Assembly: GCF_027563465.1 (NCBI RefSeq)
Contig: NZ_JAPFQA010000019.1
Span: 1 to 64,000, forward strand
Direction of reading: 5' to 3'
Length of the DNA: 64,000 nucleotides
From: Mesorhizobium qingshengii
GTDB taxonomy: Bacteria; Pseudomonadota; Alphaproteobacteria; Rhizobiales; Rhizobiaceae
Of the stretch, positions 43,920-53,826 are shown one piece after another. Each line of letters starts with the position of its first letter. The stretch's first letter is position 1. The notes under the pieces are model-generated. The model saw only the letters and a list, made by a program, of their open reading frames with translations. It searched no databases and was not told the origin of the DNA. The translations under genes were made by a program, and so were the position numbers.

Positions 43920-44537
43920 ATGAAAGCCCATCTTCGATTGATCACGCTTGCCGCATTCACAACCCTGTCGAGCGCGGCCCTTGCCCAGACGGATCCGCAC
44001 CATCCGGCGGCTGACGTACCACAATCCACGACAGCGGCCCCCGCCGCGGAGGCGATGCCCGGTAATTTGCCCGAGCAGTGCACAACGATGATGTCAATGA
44101 TGCAGAAAATGATGCCCATGATGGAGAAAATGGCTCCCATGATGCAGCAGATGATGCCGATGATGCAGCAGATGATGCAAGGCGGCACGACGCAGAGCGG
44201 CGGCATGATGCAAGGCGGACAGGGCGGCGGAATGCAAGGCGGCATGGCGAACGGCATGCCGATGAACACTGACAACATGCCGGAGGCGTCCAGGAATTAC
44301 ATGGAGGCCATGAAGCGAATGGACGGGCCGATGATGCAGGGCATCCAGGCCGGCGATCCCGATGTCGCTTTCGTCCAGGCGATGATCCCGCACCATCAAG
44401 GAGCCATCGACATGGCCCGTGCGGTCCTGCAATTTGGCAAGGATGATCAGGTCAAGGGCTGGGCCAATCAGATCATCACGGCTCAGCAGGCCGAGATCGC
44501 CGCAATGCAGGAATGGCTCAAGCAACACGCGAAATGA
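43920..44537 (+). CDS. DUF305 family exported protein with a Met-rich insert
   Basis: This 205-residue protein has a signal peptide (about residues 1-22), a low-complexity Met/Gln/Gly-rich stretch (about 57-110, with runs such as MMPMMEKMAPMM), and a C-terminal DUF305 domain with AMIPHHQGAIDMAR, the hallmark HHQ-A--MA motif. DUF305 proteins are ferritin-like and often found with copper resistance. The Met cluster and HH motif could bind Cu(I). The gene lies in a plus-strand series ending in a P1B ATPase. Confidence 0.87.
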   Translation: MKAHLRLITLAAFTTLSSAALAQTDPHHPAADVPQSTTAAPAAEAMPGNLPEQCTTMMSMMQKMMPMMEKMAPMMQQMMPMMQQMMQGGTTQSGGMMQGGQGGGMQGGMANGMPMNTDNMPEASRNYMEAMKRMDGPMMQGIQAGDPDVAFVQAMIPHHQGAIDMARAVLQFGKDDQVKGWANQIITAQQAEIAAMQEWLKQHAK

Positions 44538-44549
44538 CAGGAGGAAGCC

Positions 44550-44828
44550 ATGAACAAACTCAGCGTTCTGTCCGTCGGCATTGCGCTTGGCGTGACGCTG
44601 GCCCTGATGAGCATGCTCTGTGCTCTGGCCTTCGCCATCTGGCCGGACGCAACGCTCGATTTCTTCGGAGCCTTCACGCATGGGCTCGACCTCAGCGCGG
44701 TCAAATCGACGGCGCCGATGAGCCCTGGCCGGATTGTCTACGGCGTTCTCGGCATTGGTGTCGTCGGCCTCGTGGCGGGTGTCGTGTACGCCTCGATCTA
44801 CAATGTTGTCGCAACCGGTAGCCGGTAG
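44550..44828 (+). CDS. DUF5676 family small membrane protein
   Basis: This 92-residue protein has two membrane helices (about 5-30 and 60-85) with LSVGIALGVTLALMSMLCALA and IVYGVLGIGVVGLVAGVVYASIYN. The DUF5676 family is of unknown function and is often found beside metal-transport genes. An AGGAGG-like site lies before the ATG, 12 bp after the DUF305 stop, so the two are coupled in the operon. Confidence 0.8.
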   Translation: MNKLSVLSVGIALGVTLALMSMLCALAFAIWPDATLDFFGAFTHGLDLSAVKSTAPMSPGRIVYGVLGIGVVGLVAGVVYASIYNVVATGSR

Positions 44829-44848
44829 GGCAAGGCGAGGAACCGCTT

Positions 44849-45337
44849 GTGAAAGCTGCAGCCAATCCATGGACGATGTCGTCTGCAATTCTTGCCCTGG
44901 CGGGAATGATCATCGCCGGGATCGGACTGTATTTCATCGTTCTCCGGCCGCCACTGCTGCCCGAGGATATCCGCTATATGCGCCTGTCGGCCGCCGAGCT
45001 CGAAGCCATCGGTCCGCGTCTTGCTATGTGGCTCACATACGTCTTCAGGGTGCTCGGTGGCTATGCATTCGCCACCGGCGTTCTCCTGATTGCGCTAGCA
45101 CTCACCGCGTTCCGCGCGCGCCACCCAATCGCGCTGGCAGGCGCTCTGGTCGGAGGAGCGTCATCCATCGGACTGATGTCAGTGGTCAATTTCACGATTG
45201 GCTCCGATTTCAGGTGGCCCCTGTTTGCCTGCGCGCTGGTCTGGGCCCTGAGCTTCGTCGCGTACGGCTTCGAAGCCTCCGCATCGACCGCCGTGCCCGA
45301 GCAACGACAATCTCTAACGAAGAGAAGCAGCCAATGA
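44849..45337 (+). CDS. Four-helix membrane protein of the second copper operon
   Basis: About 162 residues with four membrane helices (about 10-33, 58-82, 90-110 and 115-145) and a charged periplasmic loop between helices one and two (LLPEDIRYMRLSAAELEAIGPR). The family was not recognised. It lies 20 bp after DUF5676 in the same direction and is probably in the same operon. The start GTG/ATG choice is uncertain: the frame begins GTGAAAGCTGCAGCC with a purine-rich site before it. Confidence 0.65.
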   Translation: MKAAANPWTMSSAILALAGMIIAGIGLYFIVLRPPLLPEDIRYMRLSAAELEAIGPRLAMWLTYVFRVLGGYAFATGVLLIALALTAFRARHPIALAGALVGGASSIGLMSVVNFTIGSDFRWPLFACALVWALSFVAYGFEASASTAVPEQRQSLTKRSSQ

Positions 45338-45536
45338 CCCCAACGCGCACCGCATGTCCGTACGCCCGACCTGCCCAACCAGAGCCGGAGGTCGAGGCCG
45401 GATCGGGCGGAAATTTCGAAGACCGGCTTGGTCACGATTGGCTTCCAACGCGCGGCAAGCCGCGAACGTGCGTTTGTTACACCCTAACCCGGGCCGAATG
45501 TTTCGAGACCGAGAGTTCAAACCGAAGGAGATGATG

Positions 45537-46967
45537 ATGAAGCGCCGAGATTTCTTGAAAGGTGCGTTAGCCGGTGCGGCAGGTCTTGCGGCGCCAGCGT
45601 TCTCGTTCAGGCCGGCTTTCGCCGGTCAGTCAGGCGCCCAGCCGCTTGGCATCTCACGCCGCACTATCGAGGTGAACGGCAAAGCTGCCAGCGTCTTCGG
45701 CCTGCGAAGGGCCGACGGCGCGCCTGGCCTGCGCTTGCGGGCGGGCGAAGCCTTCAACGTGCTGCTTCGAAACGAGACAGCCGAGCCAACGATCATACAC
45801 TGGCACGGGTTGACGCCGCCGTGGCCGAGCGACGGCGTCGCCGACGCGCCACTGCCGCTCATCGGCGCTAGAGCCGATCGCAGTTTCGATTTTCCGGTCG
45901 GCGGGCCCGGCACTTTCTGGATGCACGCGCATACCTTGCAGGAGCAATTGCTGCTCGCCGCTCCGCTCATTGTCGCCGATCCCGCCGATGACGCAAAGGA
46001 CGAGCAGGAGGTTGTCATCCTGCTCCACGATTTCTCGTTCTCGTCGCCGGAAGAGCTGCTGGCCGGGTTGCAGAGCAAGAACACCGGCGGCTCCATGCCG
46101 ATGGGCGGGATGGATATGTCGGGAGCGAAGACCGACGCCATGGCAGGGACGAAAAATGGCGGCATGGCGACCGATATCAACGATATCGACTATGACGCCT
46201 ATCTGGCCAACGACCGGTCCCTGAACGACCCCGAGATCGTCCCGGTCGAACGGGGTGGACGTGTGCGGGTGCGGATCATCAACGGCGCCACGGCGACGGC
46301 GTTCACGATCGACTTTGGCGCGCTTGAAGGCGAACTGATTGCGGTCGACGGTCAGCCTGTCGAACCGGTCAGGGGTCGGCGGTTTCCGATGACAATGGGG
46401 CAGCGCATCGACGTGCGCCTGCAGTTGCCGCGCGACGTCAGCTCCTCCTTTCCGATCCTGGCGCTGCGCGAGGGAAGCAAGGAACGCACCGGAATTGTCC
46501 TGCGTCCGGCCGGCGCAGCGGTGGCCAAGCTCGGGACGGCGGCGGATGCCGACGCTCCAGTTCTCGACCTGGCGCTCGAGGCACAACTTCGGGCAATCGC
46601 GCCACTTGCATCGCGCCCTGCCGACAAGACGTTCGACATGGCGCTAACGGGCGACATGGCCGCCTACCGCTGGGGCTTGCAGACCAACCCACCGCTCGTC
46701 GTCGATCCGGGCGACCGGGTGGAAGTGACGCTGCGCAACACCAGCATGATGGCCCATCCAATGCACCTGCACGGCCATCATTTCCAGGTGGTCGCGATTG
46801 ATGGACAGCGCTTTGCGGGAGCGGTGAGGGATACGGTCCTGCTGCCCCCTAATCGCTCCGTGACGATCGCTGTCGACGCCGTCAATCCCGGAAAATGGGC
46901 GTTCCACTGTCACCATCTCTACCACATGGCGACCGGCATGATGTCGACCTTTGCCTATCGGGTTTAG
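45537..46967 (+). CDS. Second multicopper oxidase
   Basis: This 476-residue enzyme has a Tat signal (KRRDFLKGALAGAAG) and three cupredoxin domains with the copper motifs HWHGLTPPWP, WMHAHTLQEQ, HPMHLHGHHFQV and HCHHLYHMATGMM. It differs from the first oxidase in motif two (HAH, not HPHPHG) and carries a Met-rich loop (MPMGGMDMSGAK) in the middle. Three ATGs in a row lie after GGAG; the last (45537) has the best spacing. It oxidises Cu(I) or another metal in the periplasm. Confidence 0.9.
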   Translation: MKRRDFLKGALAGAAGLAAPAFSFRPAFAGQSGAQPLGISRRTIEVNGKAASVFGLRRADGAPGLRLRAGEAFNVLLRNETAEPTIIHWHGLTPPWPSDGVADAPLPLIGARADRSFDFPVGGPGTFWMHAHTLQEQLLLAAPLIVADPADDAKDEQEVVILLHDFSFSSPEELLAGLQSKNTGGSMPMGGMDMSGAKTDAMAGTKNGGMATDINDIDYDAYLANDRSLNDPEIVPVERGGRVRVRIINGATATAFTIDFGALEGELIAVDGQPVEPVRGRRFPMTMGQRIDVRLQLPRDVSSSFPILALREGSKERTGIVLRPAGAAVAKLGTAADADAPVLDLALEAQLRAIAPLASRPADKTFDMALTGDMAAYRWGLQTNPPLVVDPGDRVEVTLRNTSMMAHPMHLHGHHFQVVAIDGQRFAGAVRDTVLLPPNRSVTIAVDAVNPGKWAFHCHHLYHMATGMMSTFAYRV

Positions 46968-47044
46968 GATATTCCGCGGGCCGCAACGATCCGGGGCCTG
47001 CATAACAACGATGGCAATGCAGCAGGAAGCATAGGAGACCGTTG

Positions 47045-49489
47045 ATGAAAAAGGTCAATCTGGAAGTGCGCGGCCTTGTCGGCATAATGGATTTCGCAGC
47101 GGTCGAAATGCATCTCGCGGCTTTGCCGGGTGTCGCCGGTGTCGCGATGAACGCGGGGTCGACAACCGCGAGCGTCGAATTCGACGAGGGGCGGACGAGC
47201 CCGGAGATCCTCGCCAGCGAAATTGAGGCCTGCGGCTTCCATTGCCGTGGCGAGGTCGTGCCGCGGCATGTGTGCATTCCCGACAGCACGACGATACCGC
47301 CGGGGCATCCGCGCGCGACCTCCGGGCACGATTACGCCCAGCACGATCATAGGGGGCACGATCATGGGGGGCACGCCGCCATGATCGAGCCGGCTCCGGC
47401 GGGCAAGAGCACGGCTGCAGCCAAGGCGCCGCACGACGCCATGGCCCATGAGATGGGACACGGCGCCGGCATGGACATGCAGGGCATGGTCAAGGACATG
47501 CGCAATCGTTTCCTCGTCAGCCTGGTTTTCACGCTGCCGATTTTCGCCATGGAGCCGATGGGCCTGGGCGAGCCGTGGCTGCGCCCGCCTTTCGGACTGA
47601 GTGAAGACCTTGCAATGTTTTTCCTCGCCAGCGCCGCGATCCTCTACCCGGTCTGGCCATTCCTGGTCGCCGCCTGGCGGGCCTTGCGCAACGGCGTCCT
47701 CAACATGGCCGTGCTGGTGGTGCTGAGCGTTGGCACCGGCTACCTGTTCAGCGTTGGCGCGACCTTCTTCTTCGAGGGGCAGCAATTCTACGAGGCGGCG
47801 AGCGTGCTGCTCGTGTTCATCCTGCTCGGCCATTGGCTGGAGATGCGCGCCCGTGCGGGGGCGTCGGCCGCGATCAGGGCCCTGCTCAACCTAGCACCGC
47901 CCAGGGCCTCCGTTTTCCGCGATGGCAAGGAGGTCGAGGTTGCAACCGCCGACGTCGTGCTCGGCGACATTGTGGTCCTGCGGCCCGGCAACAAGCTACC
48001 CGTCGACGGCGAGGTGATCGAAGGCACGTCGACGATCGATGAATCGATGCTGACCGGCGAGTCGATGCCGGTGACCAAGAAGGTCGGCGACAAGGTCATC
48101 GGGGCGACGATCAACAAGAGCGGCTCGCTGCGCTACCGCTCTACCAAGGTGGGTGCCGACACTGCGCTTGCCCAGATCGTCAAGCTCGTCCAGGAGGCCC
48201 AGAACTCGAAGGCGCCGGCCCAACTGCTCGCCGATCGCGCTTCGCAATGGCTGGTGCTTGCCGCGATCCTCATCGGGCTTGCGACCTTCGCCGTCTGGTT
48301 CTGGTGGCTCGGCCAGCCTCTGCTGTTCGCGATGACCTTGACCATAACCGTCTTCGTCATCGCTTGTCCCGATGCGCTCGGCCTCGCTACGCCGATGGCT
48401 GTCATGGTCGGCACCGGCCTTGGCGCTTCAAACGGGATCCTGTTCAAGAATGCCGCCGCTCTCGAGGAGGCGACCAAGCTCAACGTGATCGTCTTCGACA
48501 AGACCGGCACGCTCACGATGGGGCAACCCAAGGTCGTCGAAATCGTCTCCGCTGCCGGCGTTTCCCCCGACGAGGTCCTACAAGTCGCGGCCGCCGTGGA
48601 TCAGGGCTCGGACCATCCGCTCGCCGTCGCCATCGTCGAGCGAGCCAAAGACCTGAAGCTTCCCAAAGTGTCGGACTTTCTGAATATCGAAGGCGAAGGC
48701 GCCACAGCCGCGATCGCCGGAGCGCCGGTTTTCCTTGGCAACCGGCGCCTCATGGACGAGCAGAAGATCGATCTTCTGGCGCTCGGTGACAAGGCCGAAA
48801 CGCTCAAGGGCGAAGGCCGCACCGTCATCCATGTGGCACGCTCTGGCAAGCTGCTCGGGCTGATCGCTATCGCCGATACGCCGCGCCCGACAGCCATCGC
48901 AACGATCGCCAAACTGCACGACCAGGGTGTTCGCGTGGCCATGCTCACGGGCGACAATGCCGGCACCGCCAAGCGCATCGCCGACGAACTCGGCATCGAC
49001 ATCGTCCTGGCCGATGTCTTGCCAGGGCAGAAGGCCGAGAAAATCAAGGAACTGCAAGGCCAAGGCCTGAAGGTCGGCATGGTTGGCGACGGCGTCAACG
49101 ACGCGCCAGCCCTGACGCAAGCCGACGTCGGATTTGCGATCGGTGCGGGCACCGACGTCGCCATTGAAAGCGCCGACATCGTGCTGATGAAGAGCGATCC
49201 CTACGACGTGGTCGGTGCGATGACGCTCTCGCGCGCCACGCTACGCAAGATGCACCAGAACCTGTGGTGGGCGGTCGGCTACAATCTCATCGCCTTCCCG
49301 ATCGCGGCAGGCGTATTCTACCCATTCCTGCTGAGCCCCGAGATTGCAGCGCTGGCAATGTCGGGCAGTTCGGCTCTCGTGGCCGTCAACGCCCTGCTGC
49401 TGAAGCGAACCAGGCTCGCGGGCATCCGGCCCGCCGGGTCGATGACCGAAGGTGTTGCTCACGAGCATCCGACTGGCGCCCCGGCATGA
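47045..49489 (+). CDS. P1B-type metal ATPase with a CPD ion motif
   Basis: This 814-residue pump has a degenerate HMA domain at the N-terminus (GLVGIMDF stands where GMTCxxC would be), a His-rich linker ([11 protein letters not shown]), eight helices, phosphorylation site D485 in [14 protein letters not shown] and GDGVNDAP. The helix-six ion motif is C441-P-D in [12 protein letters not shown], not the CPC of CopA. The changed Cys may shift metal choice. It lies about 75 bp after the second multicopper oxidase. The ATG at 47045 has an AGGAGA site before it. Confidence 0.9.
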   Translation: MKKVNLEVRGLVGIMDFAAVEMHLAALPGVAGVAMNAGSTTASVEFDEGRTSPEILASEIEACGFHCRGEVVPRHVCIPDSTTIPPGHPRATSGHDYAQHDHRGHDHGGHAAMIEPAPAGKSTAAAKAPHDAMAHEMGHGAGMDMQGMVKDMRNRFLVSLVFTLPIFAMEPMGLGEPWLRPPFGLSEDLAMFFLASAAILYPVWPFLVAAWRALRNGVLNMAVLVVLSVGTGYLFSVGATFFFEGQQFYEAASVLLVFILLGHWLEMRARAGASAAIRALLNLAPPRASVFRDGKEVEVATADVVLGDIVVLRPGNKLPVDGEVIEGTSTIDESMLTGESMPVTKKVGDKVIGATINKSGSLRYRSTKVGADTALAQIVKLVQEAQNSKAPAQLLADRASQWLVLAAILIGLATFAVWFWWLGQPLLFAMTLTITVFVIACPDALGLATPMAVMVGTGLGASNGILFKNAAALEEATKLNVIVFDKTGTLTMGQPKVVEIVSAAGVSPDEVLQVAAAVDQGSDHPLAVAIVERAKDLKLPKVSDFLNIEGEGATAAIAGAPVFLGNRRLMDEQKIDLLALGDKAETLKGEGRTVIHVARSGKLLGLIAIADTPRPTAIATIAKLHDQGVRVAMLTGDNAGTAKRIADELGIDIVLADVLPGQKAEKIKELQGQGLKVGMVGDGVNDAPALTQADVGFAIGAGTDVAIESADIVLMKSDPYDVVGAMTLSRATLRKMHQNLWWAVGYNLIAFPIAAGVFYPFLLSPEIAALAMSGSSALVAVNALLLKRTRLAGIRPAGSMTEGVAHEHPTGAPA

Positions 49490-49830
49490 GCGTATCCACG
49501 AAAGGCCCCCTGCCCGCATCGCGGTGGTTCCTGGGCGCACTTCCGGCTTCGGCCTTGGTCGTTGCGTGCGGCTATGAGATCTGGGGCGGTTGTCGGATTT
49601 GATCGGACGCAGGCCCATCCTTGTCATCGGTCTGATCGGCTTTGCCGTCACCTTGGCGGCTTTGGCGCTCGTGCCGAGTTTGCCCGTGCTTTATGTCGGG
49701 CGGATCTTGAATGGCGGCCTCGCTGCTGGAGAGGTTTTGACTTCGGCAGCGCGGGTTCCTCCTCTGCGCAAGTCGTCCCGCTGCCTCTCGCGGCCGCCCT
49801 GGTTCTGGCCACTGCTGTAGGTAACGGGAC
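49486..49830 (+). pseudogene. MFS transporter fragment with frameshift
   Basis: An ATG overlapping the ATPase stop (ATGA) starts [20 protein letters not shown], a first MFS helix, which stops near 49600. In the next frame comes LSDLIGRRPILVIGLIGFAV, the loop 2-3 motif of MFS transporters, then LALVPSLPVLYVGRILNGGLAA, after which similarity is lost. About 100 of over 400 residues remain. It once would have been coupled to the ATPase. Confidence 0.75.
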
Positions 49831-49970
49831 TGCTCTTCCTGGAGGTCGATCAACCAGCCGCTTCACGCCACCGCGGCCGGTGCTTGAGACGGCTGGGCCT
49901 CGCGCCGTTTACGGGAGTGGTATTGCCGAATGAGCATTCTCGGACTTTTGCCCGCTATTTGGAGAGCTAC

Positions 49971-51356
49971 GTGAAATCACATTCCTCACCGTCGCTTCAA
50001 TTTCTCGGGGCCGCAGGAACAGTTACCGGATCGCGGTACCTGCTTGAAACGGATGGTCACCGCGTCCTCATCGACTGCGGTCTTTTTCAGGGCTACAAGC
50101 AGCTGCGTGATCGCAATCGCGCGGCATTCCCGGTGCCGCCCGAAACCATCGGCACGGTGTTGCTCACTCATGCGCATCTCGACCATTCGGGCTATATTCC
50201 CGCGTTGGTGCGCGATGGCTTTCGCGGCAAAATCATATGCACTCCCGCCACCGCCGAGTTGTGTTCACTGCTACTGCCCGACAGCGGCCACCTTCAGGAA
50301 GAAGAGGCAAGGTACGCGAAGGAGCGAGGCTATTCCAAGCATGCCAACCCTGCGCCGCTCTACACTCTCGAAGATGCGAGGGCTTCGCTGGAACATATCG
50401 AGACTCGGGATTTCGATAGCGAATTCGAAGTCCGGCCCGGCGTTCGAGCCCGTTTCATCCACGCTGGGCATCTTCTTGGCGCCGCGCAGATAAGCTTGAA
50501 ATTGGCCGGCATGACTCTGCATTTCAGCGGCGATCTCGGGCGCCCGCAAGACCCACTGATGCGGCCACCCCAACCGCTGCTTGAAGCCGACATACTCGTG
50601 TGCGAGTCCACCTATGGCAACCGCAGACATCCGCGACTTGATGCCCAGGCGGAACTCGCTCCGGTGATCCGGCGTGTCGCAGCGCGAGGCGGTGTGATCG
50701 TCATCCCGGCGTTCGCCGTCGGCCGCGCCCAAGGCATCATGCTGCACATTGCTCGCCTAAGTCAGCGTGGCGAGATCCCAACCATGCCCGTCTTCCTCAA
50801 CAGCCCGATGGCTGTCGACGCCACGGAAATCTACCACCGTTTCCATGACGAGCATCACGTCAGCGTCGATGAATGCCGGGCCATGTACTCGATCGCGACA
50901 CTGGTGCGTTCTGTCGAAGAATCCAAAGCCCTGAACCACAGGCGCGGGCCCATGATAATCATATCGGCAAGTGGTATGCTCACGGGAGGACGGGTGCTGC
51001 ACCATCTTCAGGCGTTCGGATCAGATGCGCGCAATGCGATTCTGCTTTCCGGTTATCAGGCTGGAGGCACGCGAGGTGCGGCTCTTGCAGCCGGCGCCGA
51101 TCACTTGCGGATGTTTGGACACGACATCCCAATCCGTGCCGAAGTCGTTCAGCTTGAGAGCTTTTCCGGTCATGCGGACGCCGACGAAATTCTTGAGTGG
51201 ATGCGGCATGCTCGCCGCGCACCCAGGATGACGTACCTCACGCACGGCGAACCGGACGCCGCGGATACGCTGCGTGGCCGCATCAATCGCGAACTGCAGT
51301 GGCAGGCCCGTGTCCCCGAGCATCTAGAAGAGATTAGCTTGGAGGACCCGGCATGA
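49971..51356 (+). CDS. MBL-fold beta-CASP nuclease (CPSF/YSH1-like)
   Basis: This 461-residue protein has a metallo-beta-lactamase core with the metal motif HAHLDHSG (H67, H69, D71, H72), HAGHLLGAAQ and SGDLGRP, then a beta-CASP domain (about 200-370) with ESTYGNR, and RNA-metabolising motifs SASGMLTGGRVLHHL and SFSGHADADE. Such enzymes cut or trim RNA. The GTG at 49971 has a GGAGAG site and gives the conserved start; an ATG at 49884 is in frame. Its stop overlaps the next ATG. Confidence 0.88.
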   Translation: MKSHSSPSLQFLGAAGTVTGSRYLLETDGHRVLIDCGLFQGYKQLRDRNRAAFPVPPETIGTVLLTHAHLDHSGYIPALVRDGFRGKIICTPATAELCSLLLPDSGHLQEEEARYAKERGYSKHANPAPLYTLEDARASLEHIETRDFDSEFEVRPGVRARFIHAGHLLGAAQISLKLAGMTLHFSGDLGRPQDPLMRPPQPLLEADILVCESTYGNRRHPRLDAQAELAPVIRRVAARGGVIVIPAFAVGRAQGIMLHIARLSQRGEIPTMPVFLNSPMAVDATEIYHRFHDEHHVSVDECRAMYSIATLVRSVEESKALNHRRGPMIIISASGMLTGGRVLHHLQAFGSDARNAILLSGYQAGGTRGAALAAGADHLRMFGHDIPIRAEVVQLESFSGHADADEILEWMRHARRAPRMTYLTHGEPDAADTLRGRINRELQWQARVPEHLEEISLEDPA

Positions 51357-52864
51357 ACAGCGCTCACAGCCGGTTGCGCCTCGTCCGAGCGGGTATCGAC
51401 ACCTATCAGCAACCCGTCGTCTACATGCATCGCGACTGCCATGTCTGCCGGTCGGAGGGCTTTACGGCACTCACCCGGGTTCTGGCGCGTAGCGGCGACC
51501 GCGAGGTGGTCGCCACACTCAACGTCGTTGTCGATGACCACCTTGAACTGGATGTGGCTGCATTGTCCGAGTCCGCCTGGACGGCGCTCTGGCCAGGCCC
51601 TGAAGCATGGGGCGTATTCAGTCACCCAGAGCCGCCCGCTTCGGCACCGGCGCTGCGGGCGAAGGTCTTCGGCCAGCGGCTCGGGGAGACGGACTTCCTC
51701 GCCCTGATGCGCGACACCGTCAGCAACCGCCTGTCGGACATTGAACTGACGGCATTCGTCACGGCCTGCGCCGGCGAGCGGCTCGACAAAGAAGAGACGG
51801 TTGCTCTCACAAAGGCAATGTTGGCGGTCGGAGAGCGCATTGATTGGGGCAGCGGCGCGGTGTTGGACAAGCATTGCGTCGGCGGCCTTCCGGGAAATCG
51901 CACCACGCCGATTATCGTCGCGATCGTTGCCGCCGCCGGCTACCGGATTCCCAAGACTTCCTCACGTGCCATCACATCTCCCGCGGGCACCGCCGACGCC
52001 ATGGAGGTCATGGCGCCGGTGGCGCTGGACCTCGAGGCCATGCGACGGGTGGTCGAGCGCGAAGGAGGCTGCATAGTCTGGGGCGGAAAAGTCCGGCTCA
52101 GCCCAGCCGACGACATTCTGATCCGCATCGAGCGTCCACTCGACTTCGACAGCGACGGACAGTTGGTCGCAAGTGTGCTTTCGAAGAAGGTCGCCGCCGG
52201 CTCGACACACGTGCTGATCGACATTCCGATCGGACCGACTGCCAAGGTGCGTTCTTCCTCAGCCGCCGCGTTGCTTGAGGCAAGGCTCCTGGCGACAGCT
52301 CAGGCTCTCGGACTTAACCTGTCGGTGCTGCGCACCGATGGCTTCCAACCGGTTGGATACGGCATCGGCCCGGCCCTTGAAGCCCGCGACGTGCTGAGCG
52401 TCCTGCGCAATGACGCGGCGGCCCCCCGCGATCTCCGCGGCCGTGCGCTCGACCTTGCTGGCGCCTTGCTCGATGCCGCACCCGGGGCGGAACCAGGAAA
52501 AGGCCGGGCCATTGCATCCACATTGCTCGACAACGGCGCCGCTCTCCGGAAGTTTATGGCGATCTGTGAGGCACAGGGCGGCTTTACCGAGCCAGGAATA
52601 GCTCCCCACATCCGTCCGGTTTTCGCCAACCGAACCGGCCAGATAGGTCAGATCGACAACCGTCGGCTCGCAAAGGTCGCCAAGCTTGCCGGCGCTCCCG
52701 GCAGCGCTATTGCTGGAATTGATTCCCGCCTTCGCATCGGCGACGGTATCAAGATCGGCGAGCCGCTTTTTGAAGTCCACGCCCGGTCGCCAGGAGAGCT
52801 GGAATACGCATTTGAATATGCTTCGGCTCATCCGGACATATTCGAAATCGGGGTCGGACAATGA
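51353..52864 (+). CDS. Thymidine/AMP phosphorylase family protein
   Basis: This 503-residue protein has an 80-residue N-terminal domain, as in archaeal AMP phosphorylase, then the pyrimidine-phosphorylase fold: FVTACAGERLDKEE, DKHCVGGLPGNRTTPI and KTSSRAITSPAGTADAMEV, the phosphate and nucleoside binding parts. The length matches the AMP-phosphorylase type (about 500) better than DeoA (about 440). It would release the base and give ribose 1-phosphate or ribose 1,5-bisphosphate. It is coupled to both neighbours by ATGA overlaps. Confidence 0.87.
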   Translation: MNSAHSRLRLVRAGIDTYQQPVVYMHRDCHVCRSEGFTALTRVLARSGDREVVATLNVVVDDHLELDVAALSESAWTALWPGPEAWGVFSHPEPPASAPALRAKVFGQRLGETDFLALMRDTVSNRLSDIELTAFVTACAGERLDKEETVALTKAMLAVGERIDWGSGAVLDKHCVGGLPGNRTTPIIVAIVAAAGYRIPKTSSRAITSPAGTADAMEVMAPVALDLEAMRRVVEREGGCIVWGGKVRLSPADDILIRIERPLDFDSDGQLVASVLSKKVAAGSTHVLIDIPIGPTAKVRSSSAAALLEARLLATAQALGLNLSVLRTDGFQPVGYGIGPALEARDVLSVLRNDAAAPRDLRGRALDLAGALLDAAPGAEPGKGRAIASTLLDNGAALRKFMAICEAQGGFTEPGIAPHIRPVFANRTGQIGQIDNRRLAKVAKLAGAPGSAIAGIDSRLRIGDGIKIGEPLFEVHARSPGELEYAFEYASAHPDIFEIGVGQ

Positions 52865-53766
52865 CCCGCATGCTGCTTCCTTTCCCGTTGCAGCGAACCC
52901 TGGCTGCCGCGATAGCCCCTTTGCTGGGCGCGCGAACCGGCCGGCTGGACTGGCGCCACTTTCCGGATGGCGAATCCCTGGTCGCGATCGAACAGGATTT
53001 GCGCGGCTTTGATGTCGCGCTCGTTGCCAGTTTGCGCAATCCCGATGCACTTGCCCTGCCGCTGCGGTTCGCCGCCGCGACAGCGCGCGAGTTCGGCGCT
53101 CGCTCCGTTGGCCTCATAGCGCCTTATCTGGCCTACATGCGCCAGGATAAGCGGTTCAATCCCGGCGAAGCGGTAAGCGCGCCAGTGTTCGCACGTTTCC
53201 TGGCGGAAAGTTTCGATTGGCTGGTGACGGCAGATCCCCATTTGCACAGGAATCCCAAGCTTTCCGAGCTGTTTCGGATCCCGGCCCATGCGGTGGCCAC
53301 GGCTTCCCTTATCGCAGAATGGATTCGTGACAACATCCCCAACGCCATCCTGATAGGTCCCGACAGTGAAAGCGACCAATGGGTATCCGAGATCGCCCAC
53401 CGCGCTGGTGTTGCCTTTCAGATCTTGACGAAAATCCGACGAGGTGACCGCGACGTCGAGGTGAGCCTTCCTTCGATCGATGCGGCTCGCAGCCGAACCC
53501 CAATCATCGTTGATGACATCGTCTCGTCGGGAGGGACCATGCTTGAAACCCTGGATCACCTGAGGCAGCTTGGTCTGCCTCCCGTAGTCTGCATTGTCAT
53601 TCATCCCGTGTTCGCTCAAAACGCCTACGCGCAGCTGTTGGCGGCCGGTGCCGAAAGGATCGTGAGCACGGACTCAATTCCGCATCCGTCGAATACGATT
53701 TCCATTGCCGGCTTGCTGGCTGAGGCCAGCGCCGAATTGTTCGGGAACGCCCTCTCTGCCCGGTAG
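52861..53766 (+). CDS. Ribose-phosphate pyrophosphokinase (PRPP synthetase-like)
   Basis: This 301-residue protein has the two phosphoribosyltransferase-type domains of PRPP synthetase. The N-terminal half has HFPDGESLVAI and YLAYMRQDKRF, and the C-terminal half has the PRPP loop VDDIVSSGGTMLET and a DSESDQW segment. It makes PRPP from ribose 5-phosphate and ATP, or the reverse. It is shorter than the housekeeping enzyme (about 310-315) and is likely an accessory copy. It ends the coupled operon. Confidence 0.88.
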   Translation: MTRMLLPFPLQRTLAAAIAPLLGARTGRLDWRHFPDGESLVAIEQDLRGFDVALVASLRNPDALALPLRFAAATAREFGARSVGLIAPYLAYMRQDKRFNPGEAVSAPVFARFLAESFDWLVTADPHLHRNPKLSELFRIPAHAVATASLIAEWIRDNIPNAILIGPDSESDQWVSEIAHRAGVAFQILTKIRRGDRDVEVSLPSIDAARSRTPIIVDDIVSSGGTMLETLDHLRQLGLPPVVCIVIHPVFAQNAYAQLLAAGAERIVSTDSIPHPSNTISIAGLLAEASAELFGNALSAR

Positions 53767-53826
53767 TGATGAACAATGCCGCCCGTTTATATTGATTTGT
53801 AACGGTCGTTGCATTATTGCTGCTAT

